Assembly: GCF_013602415.1 (NCBI RefSeq)
Contig: NZ_WPAG02000002.1
Location: forward strand, 4,343,480-4,407,479
Reading direction: 5' to 3'
Length of the DNA stretch: 64,000 bases
Source: Rhodococcus sp. B50
GTDB lineage: Bacteria; Actinomycetota; Actinomycetes; Mycobacteriales; Mycobacteriaceae
This document shows, piece after piece, positions 42,583-50,497 of this stretch. The notes beneath the pieces are model-generated. The model made no database searches, was not told the origin of the DNA, and saw nothing but the letters and a program-made list of their open reading frames with translations. The number at the start of each line of letters is the position of its first letter. The first letter of the stretch is position 1. Position numbers and translations under genes: made by a program.

Positions 42583-43780
42583 AGACCTTTCCGCCTTTCA
42601 TCACGAACCGCACGTTCTGGGTGACGGTGATGTCTTCGGTGGGATCGCCGGGGACGGCGATGATGTCGGCGAGCAGACCTTCGGCGAGGCGACCGCGGTC
42701 GTCGACGCCGATGAGTTCTGCCGCATTGATGGTCGCGGCCTGGATCACCGCGAGATGAGGAAGTCCGCGATCGACGAGTGCGACGATCTCGTCGGCGTTC
42801 TTGCCGTGGGGGATGGCCGGTGCGTCGGTGCCGACCGCGATCTTCACGCCGGCCTTGTATGCCGCGAGAACGGAGGTGCGGGCCTTCGGGAACATTTCGG
42901 CGGCCTTGGCCTGGAGTTCCGGCGGCGCGTGGGAGGTGTCCATGGCGTCGGCGAGGCGGGTGGTGGGCACCAGCCACGTACCGCGCTCGACCATCAGGTC
43001 GATCGCGTCGTCGTCGATGAGGAACCCGTGTTCGATGCAGTCGATTCCGGCTTCGACCGCGTGCCGCACGGCCTCGGCGCCGTGCGTGTGCGAGGCGACC
43101 TTCATACCGCGGCGGTGTGCCTCGTCGACGATCGCGCGCAATTCCTCGTCGGAGTAGTGCTGTGCTCCTGCGGACCCGGTCATCGACATGACGCCACCCG
43201 AGACGCACACCTTGATCAGCTGGGCGCCGTGCTTGATCTGGTAGCGCACCGCCTTGCGGACTTCGTCCACTCCGTTGGCGATGCCTTCCTCGATCGTCAG
43301 GTCGAGGATTCCGGGGGCGAACGCCGCGAACATCGTCGGATCGAGATGGCCGCCGGTGGGGGTGATGGCGTGGCCGGCAGGGACGATTCGTGGACCGTCC
43401 ACCCAGCCCTTGTCGATGGCCTTTCCGAGGGCCACGTCGAGGAGGTATCCGCCGGTCTTGACGAACAGGCCGAGATTGCGGACGGTCGTGAAGCCCGCGC
43501 GCAGGGTGCGGCGGGCATTTCCGACGGCGCGCAGCATGCGCAGGGGCGGGTCGTCCTGGACCGTCGAGTAGACGGGTTTCTCGCCCCGCCCGCCCATCAG
43601 GAGGTTGACCTCCATGTCCATCAGGCCGGGCATGAGAATGAGATCGCCGAGGTCGATGACGTCACCTTCAGGTGTTCCGCCCACTCCGACGATGCGCTCG
43701 CCGTCGACGCGGATGATTCCCGGACGGACGATCTCGCCCGTGTCGACGTCGAGCAGTCCGGCTGCCTTCAGAGTCAGCAT
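42569..43780 (-). CDS. Amidohydrolase-superfamily protein with altered metal site
   Basis: 403 residues. Small N-terminal beta domain (1-52), TIM barrel, C-terminal beta strand. The first metal motif, normally DxHxH after PGLxD, reads D-M-E57-V-N59, so both histidines are replaced. The remaining sites are intact: Lys190 (LIKVCVSGG, carboxylated in relatives), His231 and His233 in SHTHGAEA, His251 and Asp319 in GTDAPAIPHG. The enzyme may bind one metal or none. First gene of its operon, with AAAGGACGAGCG before ATG 43780 and a regional operator 34 bases upstream. Possible ring-opening or lactonase role is speculative. Confidence 0.85.
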   Translation of the reverse strand: MLTLKAAGLLDVDTGEIVRPGIIRVDGERIVGVGGTPEGDVIDLGDLILMPGLMDMEVNLLMGGRGEKPVYSTVQDDPPLRMLRAVGNARRTLRAGFTTVRNLGLFVKTGGYLLDVALGKAIDKGWVDGPRIVPAGHAITPTGGHLDPTMFAAFAPGILDLTIEEGIANGVDEVRKAVRYQIKHGAQLIKVCVSGGVMSMTGSAGAQHYSDEELRAIVDEAHRRGMKVASHTHGAEAVRHAVEAGIDCIEHGFLIDDDAIDLMVERGTWLVPTTRLADAMDTSHAPPELQAKAAEMFPKARTSVLAAYKAGVKIAVGTDAPAIPHGKNADEIVALVDRGLPHLAVIQAATINAAELIGVDDRGRLAEGLLADIIAVPGDPTEDITVTQNVRFVMKGGKVYVHN

Positions 43781-43813
43781 CGCTCGTCCTTTCATCGGAG
43801 AGCGACACATTGC

Positions 43814-43849
43814 GAGAATGTCACTCTCTATCTTGATTATGAGGTTTTC
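43814..43849 (-). promoter_or_regulatory. Regional operator before the amidohydrolase operon
   Basis: GAGAATgtcACTCTC (43814-43828; 11 of 12) and GATTATgagGTTTTC (43835-43849; 8 of 12), spaced 21 bases. The strong copy is 34 bases before the start codon. Confidence 0.7.
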
Positions 43850-43892
43850 ATACAACCCGGACGACGTCAATCGACCCTCGGTGGACAGAACG

Positions 43893-43934
43893 AAAAAGGG
43901 CGTCGGTCCGGACCTTTCGGACCGGACCGACGCC
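43893..43934 (-). terminator. Rho-independent terminator of the P450-ferredoxin operon
   Basis: GGCGTCGGTCCGG (43899-43911) and its exact complement (43922-43934) form a 13-base stem. Read on the minus strand it is followed by CCCTTTTT, a good T-run, 24 bases after the ferredoxin stop. Confidence 0.8.
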
Positions 43935-43957
43935 GATGTGCAGCTTCGAGCGGTGAC

Positions 43958-44146
43958 TCAGTCGAGCCGGATCGCCCTCTCGGGGCAACCCGCTGCGGCC
44001 TCCCGCACGGACTCCTCATGCTCGGCCGGGACCTCGGACACGAGCGTGACGGCGTACCCGCCGTCGCTCAGATCGAAGACCTCCGGACAGGCGGCGAGGC
44101 AGACCCCGTGTCCGCGACAGGCGTCGTCGTCGACGAAGACCTTCAC
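43958..44146 (-). CDS. Small ferredoxin with Cys-x2-His-x2-Cys-x3-Cys motif
   Basis: 62 residues; ligands C10, H13, C16, C20 and C54-Pro. The second cysteine of the usual CxxCxxC is His, so the cluster is 3Fe-4S or a His-ligated 4Fe-4S, typical of ferredoxins that serve actinobacterial P450s. The start codon overlaps the P450 stop (ATGA), so it is the dedicated partner of that P450. No ferredoxin reductase is in the same operon. Confidence 0.93.
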   Translation of the reverse strand: MKVFVDDDACRGHGVCLAACPEVFDLSDGGYAVTLVSEVPAEHEESVREAAAGCPERAIRLD

Positions 44147-45435
44147 TTCGACTCACCCTCCGCCGGCGTGTACTCGAGGTGCAGTGCGAGCAGGCCGCGC
44201 AGGATGAAGGTCGGCAGGTAGCCGAACTTCCGGTCGTCCTCGGGGCCGTGCACCTTCTCGGAGATCCGGATCTCGCTGGTGCGCTCGAGCAGGCGCTGGA
44301 TGCCCACGCGTCCTTCGGTGCGGGCGAGGGGGGCACCCGGGCACGAGTGCACGCCGCGACCGAACGCGATGTGGGTGCGGGCGTTCCGGCGATCGAGGTC
44401 GAACTCGTTCGGATCGGAGAACTGACGCGGGTCGCGATTGGCGGCACCGTTGACCAGCATCATGATCGTGCCGGGAGACACGTCGACCCCGCCGACGGCG
44501 GTCGGCGTCTTCGCGAGCCGGAAGTCGCCCTTGATCGGGCTCTCGAAGCGCAACGTCTCCTCGATGAAGTTCGGGATGCGGTCGGGCTCGTCCCGTAGGG
44601 TCTTCTGGAGCTCCGGCTGCTCGGCGATGATCCGCAGCGCGGAGCTCAACAGGCGTACGGTGGTCTCCTGGCCCGCGGAGAACACGTTCGCCGCGATGCG
44701 GAGGACGTCGTCGACGGGCGGCAGGGTGCCGTCGGGGAAGGTCGCGGTGGCGAGGCCCGTCAGCACGTCGTCGGTGGGGTTCGCGCGGCGGTCCTCGATG
44801 TACGCACCGAACTTCTTGTACAGGAACTCGAGGGGGTTGAGCTTCAGGGCCTCACCCTCGGTGCTGCCGAGCGAGAAACCCTTCTCCACCTGGATGTTCA
44901 GGCCCTCGATGAACTCCTGGTGGTCGCTCTCCGGGACGCCCAGCAGGTCGGCGATGACGAGCATCGCGAACGGCGCGGCGAAGCCGGTGATGTAGTCGCC
45001 CTCACCGCGGACCAGGAGGTCGTCGAGGAGCCGGTCGGCGATGCGCTCGATGAAGGCCTCGTTCTCCTTGAGGCGCTTGGGGGTGATGAGCCGCATCAGC
45101 AGGCCGCGATGGTCGGTGTGCTGAGGGGGGTCCATCGTGGGGAGCTGGTCGTTCATCGGCAGCGAGGGACGATGCTCCTCGATGAAGTCGGTGATGTCGT
45201 CGCTCTCGGGGCAGGCCGGCAGCCCGGAGAAGGGACCGGTCACCGAGATGCACGACGAGAACGTCTGCTCGTCGCTCAGGACCTGGATCGCCTCTTCGTA
45301 TCCGGTGACCATCATGACGTTGTGGTGGGGTTCGCGCCTGACCGGGCATCCCTCGCGCAGGGCGTCGTAATAAGGGTACGGGTCCTCGACGAGTTCCGGA
45401 TCGGTGAAGAAGTTCTTCGTCTCGATGTCGGTCAT
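44143..45435 (-). CDS. Cytochrome P450
   Basis: 430 residues, soluble class I. I-helix AGQETT at 254-259 with the acid-threonine pair, ExxR at 293-296, and the heme loop FGRGVHSCPG with proximal Cys365. RBS GGAGGAA before ATG 45435. Would hydroxylate an aliphatic or terpenoid-like substrate with electrons from the overlapping ferredoxin gene. The promoter has a different palindrome (GTGATCGATCAC) and no GAGAAT operator, so the regulation appears separate. CYP family cannot be assigned without a search. Confidence 0.95.
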   Translation of the reverse strand: MTDIETKNFFTDPELVEDPYPYYDALREGCPVRREPHHNVMMVTGYEEAIQVLSDEQTFSSCISVTGPFSGLPACPESDDITDFIEEHRPSLPMNDQLPTMDPPQHTDHRGLLMRLITPKRLKENEAFIERIADRLLDDLLVRGEGDYITGFAAPFAMLVIADLLGVPESDHQEFIEGLNIQVEKGFSLGSTEGEALKLNPLEFLYKKFGAYIEDRRANPTDDVLTGLATATFPDGTLPPVDDVLRIAANVFSAGQETTVRLLSSALRIIAEQPELQKTLRDEPDRIPNFIEETLRFESPIKGDFRLAKTPTAVGGVDVSPGTIMMLVNGAANRDPRQFSDPNEFDLDRRNARTHIAFGRGVHSCPGAPLARTEGRVGIQRLLERTSEIRISEKVHGPEDDRKFGYLPTFILRGLLALHLEYTPAEGESK

Positions 45436-45579
45436 GGTTCCTCCCGGGGCAGGCTGTGGGCTGGTGCAGAGTTCGGCCTCGTCCCGCGGCCGTCCCGCGC
45501 TCGAAGCCGTGTCTCGCCGCACATCCAACCACGGGTTGGAAAGTCCGGCGCGAGGGGATGTTTCGTGCATTTCGGACTT

Positions 45580-45591
45580 GTGATCGATCAC
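45580..45591 (-). promoter_or_regulatory. Palindrome upstream of the P450 gene
   Basis: GTGATCGATCAC is a perfect 12-base palindrome about 145 bases before the P450 start. Possible site for a separate regulator. It is unlike the regional GAGAAT operator. Confidence 0.35.
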
Positions 45592-45657
45592 GTGACGATC
45601 GTGGTCGATCTGTTTTCGATCTTGAATGCGGAAGCCGTCGAAGTATGGAAACGACGA

Positions 45658-45699
45658 CGCGCCCGTACTCGAACCCCGGAAGGTTCGAGTACGGGCGCG
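45658..45699 (-). terminator. Hairpin terminator of the Rieske oxygenase operon
   Basis: CGCGCCCGTACTCGAACC (45658-45675) and its exact complement (45682-45699) form a perfect 18-base stem with a 6-base loop, 38 bases after the 112-residue gene. Confidence 0.8.
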
Positions 45700-45736
45700 A
45701 AGTGCGTTCATCGCCGGAGTGCCCCGACGGAAGGCA

Positions 45737-46075
45737 TCAGACCACCGGCTCCCTGGTGATCTCGGCCCAGGCCGCACCGCTGTCGGGAACGCGCGGTTGC
45801 TTCCACACCTCGACCGGGAAGGACACCATGACCAGCGACTGCATCACGTGCATGAGAGCACGCGCGTCGTCGTCGAGGTCGTCGAGATCGAACTTGTCGA
45901 GGTAGGTGATGGCGTCCTCGAGGCGGGCGAATGCGGCATCGTAGAACCGCTGCATCTCCGGCATGGTCGAGGCCAGTCGCTTCGCGTAGCGCTCGGGCTC
46001 GGTGGCCAGCGCCCAGTCCGCGTAGGGCTCGAGGTCGGCGAATTCGGCGGGCAGCCGCGTCTCGGTGGTGGTCAT
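45737..46075 (-). CDS. Conserved hypothetical protein of the Rieske operon
   Basis: 112 residues, mostly helical, acidic (FDLDDLDDDARALMHVMQ), with no Cys motif or signal peptide. No family is recognised. The ATG overlaps the Rieske stop by 4 bases (ATGA), so production is tied to that oxygenase; it may be an accessory or assembly partner. Last gene of a three-gene operon. Confidence 0.7.
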   Translation of the reverse strand: MTTTETRLPAEFADLEPYADWALATEPERYAKRLASTMPEMQRFYDAAFARLEDAITYLDKFDLDDLDDDARALMHVMQSLVMVSFPVEVWKQPRVPDSGAAWAEITREPVV

Positions 46076-47337
46076 CGCTGCTGGTGCTCCTTGACGTAGT
46101 CGGCGACGGTCTTGTGCAGGTGGCGCAGAAGTACTTCCTGGTCGCAGAGGGGGAACTCGGTCACTGCGCGGGTGCCGATCATGGTCTGGGTCGCTTCCAG
46201 GGTGTTCGCGTCCTGGAGGGCGTACTCCTTGAAGGTCACCGCCGCGAGTTCGTGGGCGAGGCGCTCGCGAGCGTTCTTCGGCGGAACGAAGTAGAGGCTC
46301 GCCTCGAAGACGTGCTTGTCGACCGCGGTCGGCCAGTAGTTGTAGGTGAGGTACCAGCCCGGCTGCCAGATCAGCAGCGTCATGTTCGGGAAGAACTCGA
46401 AGCTGTCCTGGCCCCAGCTGTGGAAGTTGGCCGGGTTGAGGGCCTTCGGCAGAGTGTCGAGACCCTCGATGTCGGGCTTGTCCCAGGGACCGAACAATCC
46501 GGAGCGCAGGACGCGCTCGATGGGCTTGACCATCTCGAGGTCCTTCGGCGGCGCCATGCCACCCCAGGAGGAGATCATCGAGTGCGGGGACTTGATGTCG
46601 TAGTGCAGGGCCTCGTAGCCGTAGCCGGCGAGCTTCTCGGCCTCGTCCTTGACCGCCTGCTTCATGTGCAGGATCGGGGCATGGTAGAACTCGGCGAAGG
46701 CGTCGATGAACAGCTTCCAGTTGGCGTTGATCTCGCTGCGGTAGCTGTAGACCTCGGTCATCTTGTCGAAGGGATAGCCTTCGAGTTCCTTGGCGAAGTC
46801 GCCGAGGTAGTCGACGAGCGGAATCGCGTCGGCGTCGAGGTTGATGTAGATGAACCCTTCCCAGACCTCGCAGCGGACGTCCTTGAGTCCGTAGTCCTTC
46901 TTGTCGAGGTCGAAGAACTCGCCCTCCTGCTGCACGAAGGTCAGTTCGCCTTCGAGGCTGTAGCGCCAGGCGTGGTACTTGCAGGTGAACTGCTTGCAGC
47001 TACCGGCCGTCTCCTCGTTGGGGAAGTCGTTCCACACCAGCTTGTTCCCGCGATGGCGGCAGACGTTGTGGAATGCGCGGACGACGCCGTCGTTGCCCTT
47101 GACGATGATCAGCGAGGTGCCGGGGCCGGCCGAAGGCAGTTCCTTCGTGAAGTAGCTGCCGACGCGGGGAAGCTGCTCGACGCGACCGACGTAGAGCCAG
47201 GTGCGCTTGAAGATCGCGTCGCGTTCGGCTTCGAAGAAGGCGGGGTCGATCGAGTCTGTGTAGTCGACCGGGGCAGTATCGAGCCCGGGGAAACTCTCGG
47301 TCCAGCTTCCCTCGGCCGGTTTGGTGAAGTGGGGCAA
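46072..47337 (-). CDS. Rieske non-heme iron oxygenase, alpha subunit
   Basis: 421 residues. Rieske cluster ligands C93-x-H95 and C119-x2-H122 (an extra C114 lies between); mononuclear iron site with NWKLF then FYHAPILH, giving His219 and His224. Hydroxylates or cleaves a C-H, ring or N/O-alkyl bond using O2. No beta subunit, ferredoxin or reductase is adjacent. The KshB-like reductase at 17815, controlled by the same type of operator, is a plausible partner. Operon: AhpD-like, Rieske, 112-residue protein. Confidence 0.93.
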   Translation of the reverse strand: MPHFTKPAEGSWTESFPGLDTAPVDYTDSIDPAFFEAERDAIFKRTWLYVGRVEQLPRVGSYFTKELPSAGPGTSLIIVKGNDGVVRAFHNVCRHRGNKLVWNDFPNEETAGSCKQFTCKYHAWRYSLEGELTFVQQEGEFFDLDKKDYGLKDVRCEVWEGFIYINLDADAIPLVDYLGDFAKELEGYPFDKMTEVYSYRSEINANWKLFIDAFAEFYHAPILHMKQAVKDEAEKLAGYGYEALHYDIKSPHSMISSWGGMAPPKDLEMVKPIERVLRSGLFGPWDKPDIEGLDTLPKALNPANFHSWGQDSFEFFPNMTLLIWQPGWYLTYNYWPTAVDKHVFEASLYFVPPKNARERLAHELAAVTFKEYALQDANTLEATQTMIGTRAVTEFPLCDQEVLLRHLHKTVADYVKEHQQR

Positions 47338-47341
47338 GGCT

Positions 47342-47878
47342 CTACCTTTCGTCTTCGAACTCGATACCGAAGGTGTTGTAGGCCATGGCCATCAGGCTGT
47401 AGCCACCTACGGTGAAGATGAGATCCATCAGTTGTTTGGTGGTGAGATGCTCCGAGAGCGCTGTCCAGGTCTCCTCGGACAGACGCGAGGTCTCGGTCAA
47501 TTCCCGAACGGAGTCGAGCAGACGCTGTTCGAAAGGATCCTCGGCCGACCCGTCGAGGGCCGCGGCGATCTCGTCCGGCGTGAGGCCGGCTTCGGTACCT
47601 GCGATCTCGACGTGGTGCTCACGCTCGTACGAGCAGTCGTGCAACGCGGCGACCCGCAGGATCACCAGTTCGCGCAGCCGGGCCGGGAGTGTGGACCGGA
47701 ACAGCAGGTGCACGCTGAAACCGAGAAAGGCCTTGGTCAACTCCGGATGGTGGACGAGCGTCGCCATCGCGGTGCCGGCTTGCTCCGGGTTCCTCATGTG
47801 CCGGGGCATCAGGCCTTTCAGTGCTGCGTCGACGTCCTCGTCCCAGAGTTCCGCCGGCAGCGGGGATAGCAGTGCCAC
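47342..47878 (-). CDS. AhpD/carboxymuconolactone-decarboxylase-like protein
   Basis: 178 residues; the CMD core is LPARLRELVILRVAALHDCSYEREHH, where the CxxC of AhpD is reduced to one Cys (CSYE) and the His remains, pointing to the carboxymuconolactone decarboxylase branch rather than a peroxidase. GTG 47878 has GGAGG 7 bases upstream. First gene of the Rieske operon, 4 bases before the oxygenase; a perfect regional operator lies 22 bases upstream. Confidence 0.85.
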   Translation of the reverse strand: MALLSPLPAELWDEDVDAALKGLMPRHMRNPEQAGTAMATLVHHPELTKAFLGFSVHLLFRSTLPARLRELVILRVAALHDCSYEREHHVEIAGTEAGLTPDEIAAALDGSAEDPFEQRLLDSVRELTETSRLSEETWTALSEHLTTKQLMDLIFTVGGYSLMAMAYNTFGIEFEDER

Positions 47879-47899
47879 ATCAACCTCCTCCCTGTTCGA

Positions 47900-47914
47900 G
47901 AGAATTGCATTCTC
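47900..47914 (-). promoter_or_regulatory. Perfect regional operator before the AhpD-Rieske operon
   Basis: GAGAATtgcATTCTC is a perfect 12-of-12 match, 22 bases before the start codon. The divergent + strand operon starting at 48173 shows only weak half-matches near 48088 and 48101. Confidence 0.75.
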
Positions 47915-48172
47915 ATTTCTGATCGATAGATTTCCACGTCCGCGCCGGATAGTCAACGTTCCGCGAGAAATGTCCCGTTTTTGCTGGTAGGGACTCCGTG
48001 TGTGGAGTGCGCGCCGATTCGTTCTCCCGATGGGGGTGTGGGCGCGACGCGACTTTCGTCCATACGCGCGGTCTTGCGCGAAGGTTGATTCTCCAGAAAA
48101 GAGAGGATAGTTTCCATCTACGAGCCACCCGGGTCGCGCTCGTCCGTCGAGCGATCGAAAGAGAGGTACGTC

Positions 48173-48484
48173 GTGACCACACCCGCACCACTTCGTCCAG
48201 GAGTGCAGCTCGCCGCCGCCGAAGGTTCCACGAGGGTCGTTGTCGTCCGCGCACCGGCCGGGGATGCTCAGGAGCTCACATGCGGTGGCGTCCCGATGAT
48301 TCCGGCCCCTCCGGGCCGACCCGAACCGTCGGCCGGCGACGCTGTCACCGTCCTCGGCAAGCGCTATGTCGACGCGGACGACACGGTCGAGGTGCTGTGC
48401 ACCTCCTCGGGGTCCGGGGAACTCGGCTACGGCGGTCTCCCCATGACTCTCAAGGCCGCGAAGCCGCTTCCCGCCTCCGACTGA
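48173..48484 (+). CDS. Hypothetical protein with duplicated desulforedoxin-like motif
   Basis: 103 residues. Two copies of ELxxGGxPM occur: E34-L-T-C37-G-G-V-P-M42 and E83-L-G-Y86-G-G-L-P-M91; the second follows VEVLC and SSGSG, closely like the VEVLxxGxGELVCCGxPM core of desulforedoxin. Of the four cysteines that would bind iron, only C37 and C76 remain, so a metal site of the usual kind is unlikely. Start GTG 48173 with GAGAGG upstream. First gene of a seven-gene operon. The relation to desulforedoxin is inference from pattern. Confidence 0.7.
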   Translation: MTTPAPLRPGVQLAAAEGSTRVVVVRAPAGDAQELTCGGVPMIPAPPGRPEPSAGDAVTVLGKRYVDADDTVEVLCTSSGSGELGYGGLPMTLKAAKPLPASD

Positions 48485-48504
48485 CCGACACGAAAGGGAT
48501 TCTT

Positions 48505-48558
48505 ATGAACCTCGACGACCTGCAGTCCCGCCGACAGGGCCGGAGGTGCCGACGGTGA
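48505..48558 (+). CDS. Possible 17-residue ORF coupled to the ACAD gene
   Basis: ATG 48505 with AAAGGG 8 bases upstream opens a 17-codon frame (MNLDDLQSRRQGRRCRR) whose TGA overlaps the GTG of the ACAD gene. Could be a coupling peptide or the remnant start of a deleted gene. Not recognised. Confidence 0.3.
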   Translation: MNLDDLQSRRQGRRCRR

Positions 48559-49730
48559 GCGGAATGAGTTTCGAACTCAGTGAGGATCAGGAGCTCATCC
48601 GCAAGTCGGTGGCCGAGCTGACGAAGAGGTTCGACGACCAGTACTGGATGGAGAAGGACCTCGCCCACGAGTTCCCGGCAGAGTTCTACAAGGCCATGGC
48701 GGACGGGGGCTGGCTCGGTATCACCATGCCCGAGGAGTACGGCGGCCACGGATACGGCATCACCGAGGCCACCCTGCTCCTCGAGGAGGTCGCCCGATCG
48801 GGTGGCGGCATGAACGCCGCGAGCTCGATCCACCTCAACATCTTCGGCATGCAGCCGGTGGTCAAGCACGGTTCCGACGAACTCAAGGCCCGCACACTGC
48901 CGCGCATCGTGAACGGCGACCTGCACGTCTGCTTCGGTGTCACCGAACCCGGTGCAGGACTCGACACCTCGCGGATCACGACCTTCGCCCGGCGGGACGG
49001 CGACCACTACGTCGTCAACGGCCGCAAGGTGTGGATCTCGAAGGCGCAGGAATCCGAGAAGATCCTGCTGTTGACCCGCACCCAGCGGTACGACGAGGTC
49101 GAGAAGAAGACCGACGGTATGACGTTGTTCCTCACCGACCTCGACCGCAGTCGCGTCGACATCCGACCCATCCGCAAGATGGGGCGCAACGCCGTCACGT
49201 CGAACGAACTGTTCATCGACGACCTGCGGGTGCCGGTGGAGGACCGCGTGGGCGAGGAGGGGAGGGGTTTCGAGTATCTGCTCGACGGACTCAACCCCGA
49301 ACGCATGCTCATCGCCGCCGAGGCGCTCGGCATCGGTCGCGTGGCGCTCGACAAGGCCGTCAAGTACGGCAACGAACGTGAGGTGTTCGGCCGCCCGATC
49401 GGCATGAACCAGGGAATACAGTTCCCCCTCGCCGATTCGCTCGCCCACCTCGACGCCGCCGAACTCGTCCTGCGCAAGGCGACCTGGCTGTACGACAACG
49501 GCAAGCCGTGTGGACGGGAAGCGAACACCGCCAAATATCTCTGTGCCGATGCGGGATTCACCGCCGCCGACCGGGCGCTGCAGACACACGGCGGTATGGG
49601 TTATTCGGAGGAATACAACGTCTCGCGGTACTTCCGCGAAGCGCGCGTGATGCGCATTGCACCGATCAGCCAGGAGATGATCCTGAATTTCCTGAGCTCA
49701 CACACTTTGGGACTGCCGAGGAGCTACTGA
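48555..49730 (+). CDS. Acyl-CoA dehydrogenase (single, homomeric type)
   Basis: About 391 residues. TMPEEYGGHGYGITEATLLLEE near 52, CFGVTEPGAGLDTSRI near 130, NGRKVWISKAQESEKILLL near 155. The C-terminal consensus EGTSEIQ is replaced by RIAPISQEM. GTG 48555 (RBS CGGAGG) or ATG 48564 are possible starts. No small partner is adjacent, so it probably acts as a homomer. Next gene starts in its stop (TGATG). Confidence 0.9.
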   Translation: MSGMSFELSEDQELIRKSVAELTKRFDDQYWMEKDLAHEFPAEFYKAMADGGWLGITMPEEYGGHGYGITEATLLLEEVARSGGGMNAASSIHLNIFGMQPVVKHGSDELKARTLPRIVNGDLHVCFGVTEPGAGLDTSRITTFARRDGDHYVVNGRKVWISKAQESEKILLLTRTQRYDEVEKKTDGMTLFLTDLDRSRVDIRPIRKMGRNAVTSNELFIDDLRVPVEDRVGEEGRGFEYLLDGLNPERMLIAAEALGIGRVALDKAVKYGNEREVFGRPIGMNQGIQFPLADSLAHLDAAELVLRKATWLYDNGKPCGREANTAKYLCADAGFTAADRALQTHGGMGYSEEYNVSRYFREARVMRIAPISQEMILNFLSSHTLGLPRSY

Positions 49731-50497
49731 TGGCCGTGAACAATTCACTCTTCGATCTCACCGGGCGCTCGGCCGTGGTGACCGGCGCGGCCGGCGGTAT
49801 CGGCTCGGCCGTCGCCGAAGCTCTCGCGGCGGCCGGTGCGGCCGTTCTCGTCACCGACGTGAACGGTGACGCCGCAGCTGCTGTGGCCGAACGGATTTCG
49901 GTTAGCGGCGGTAAGGCCGACAGCGCCGCGCTCGACGTCCGCGACCGGGAGGCGGCCGACGCCGCGATGGCGCGTGCAGCCGGTCTGACCGAGGGTGTGC
50001 TCCACATTCTCGTCAACAATGCAGGTGTCACCGACCCGGCGATGTTCGCTGCCACCACTGTCGAATCGTTCCAGCGCATCCACGACATCCACGTGCTCGG
50101 CGCCTTCAACTGCTCGCAGGCGGCGCTGCCCTTCCTTGCCACCGACGGCAAGGGGCGCATCATCAACGTGACCTCCTCGGCGGGCATCACCGGCACGCTC
50201 GGGCAGGTGAACTACTCCGCGGCCAAGGCGGGGATCATCGGGATCACCAAGTCACTCGCCCGCGAACTGGCCCGCAAGAACATCCTCGTCAACGCGCTGG
50301 CCCCCCTCGCCGCGACGCCCATGACGGAGACGATCCGCACCGACGAGAAGTTCGCGGCCACTATGCTGAACCGCATTCCTCTGCGCCGCTGGGCGTCTCC
50401 GGAAGAGGTCGCCGGAGCGTTCGTCTTCCTGGCCACGGACGCGGCGTCGTTCGTCACCGGGCAGGTGCTGCCGGTCGACGGCGGCATGGTGATGTGA
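49730..50497 (+). CDS. SDR-family dehydrogenase (FabG-like)
   Basis: 255 residues: TGAAGGIGSAVAEAL at 19-33, NNAG near 97, SSAG for the catalytic Ser and NYSAAK near 164, then the DGGMVM end. Likely a 3-hydroxyacyl-CoA dehydrogenase, given its position between an ACAD and a thiolase operon with crotonase. Overlaps both neighbours by one base (TGATG). Confidence 0.92.
   Translation: MAVNNSLFDLTGRSAVVTGAAGGIGSAVAEALAAAGAAVLVTDVNGDAAAAVAERISVSGGKADSAALDVRDREAADAAMARAAGLTEGVLHILVNNAGVTDPAMFAATTVESFQRIHDIHVLGAFNCSQAALPFLATDGKGRIINVTSSAGITGTLGQVNYSAAKAGIIGITKSLARELARKNILVNALAPLAATPMTETIRTDEKFAATMLNRIPLRRWASPEEVAGAFVFLATDAASFVTGQVLPVDGGMVM

Larger units (their letters stand above)
45436..45736. other. 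Intergenic region upstream of the P450 gene
   Basis: About 300 bases without a gene. It holds the P450 leader (RBS 45441-45447), a palindrome at 45580-45591, and the terminator of the Rieske operon at 45658-45699. No small ORF with a good RBS was seen. Confidence 0.6.

Noticed and set aside
45579..45592. Possible CRP site TGTGATCGATCACG before the P450 gene
   Set aside because: The half-sites are 4 bases apart; CRP needs 6. Kept only as an unassigned palindrome.
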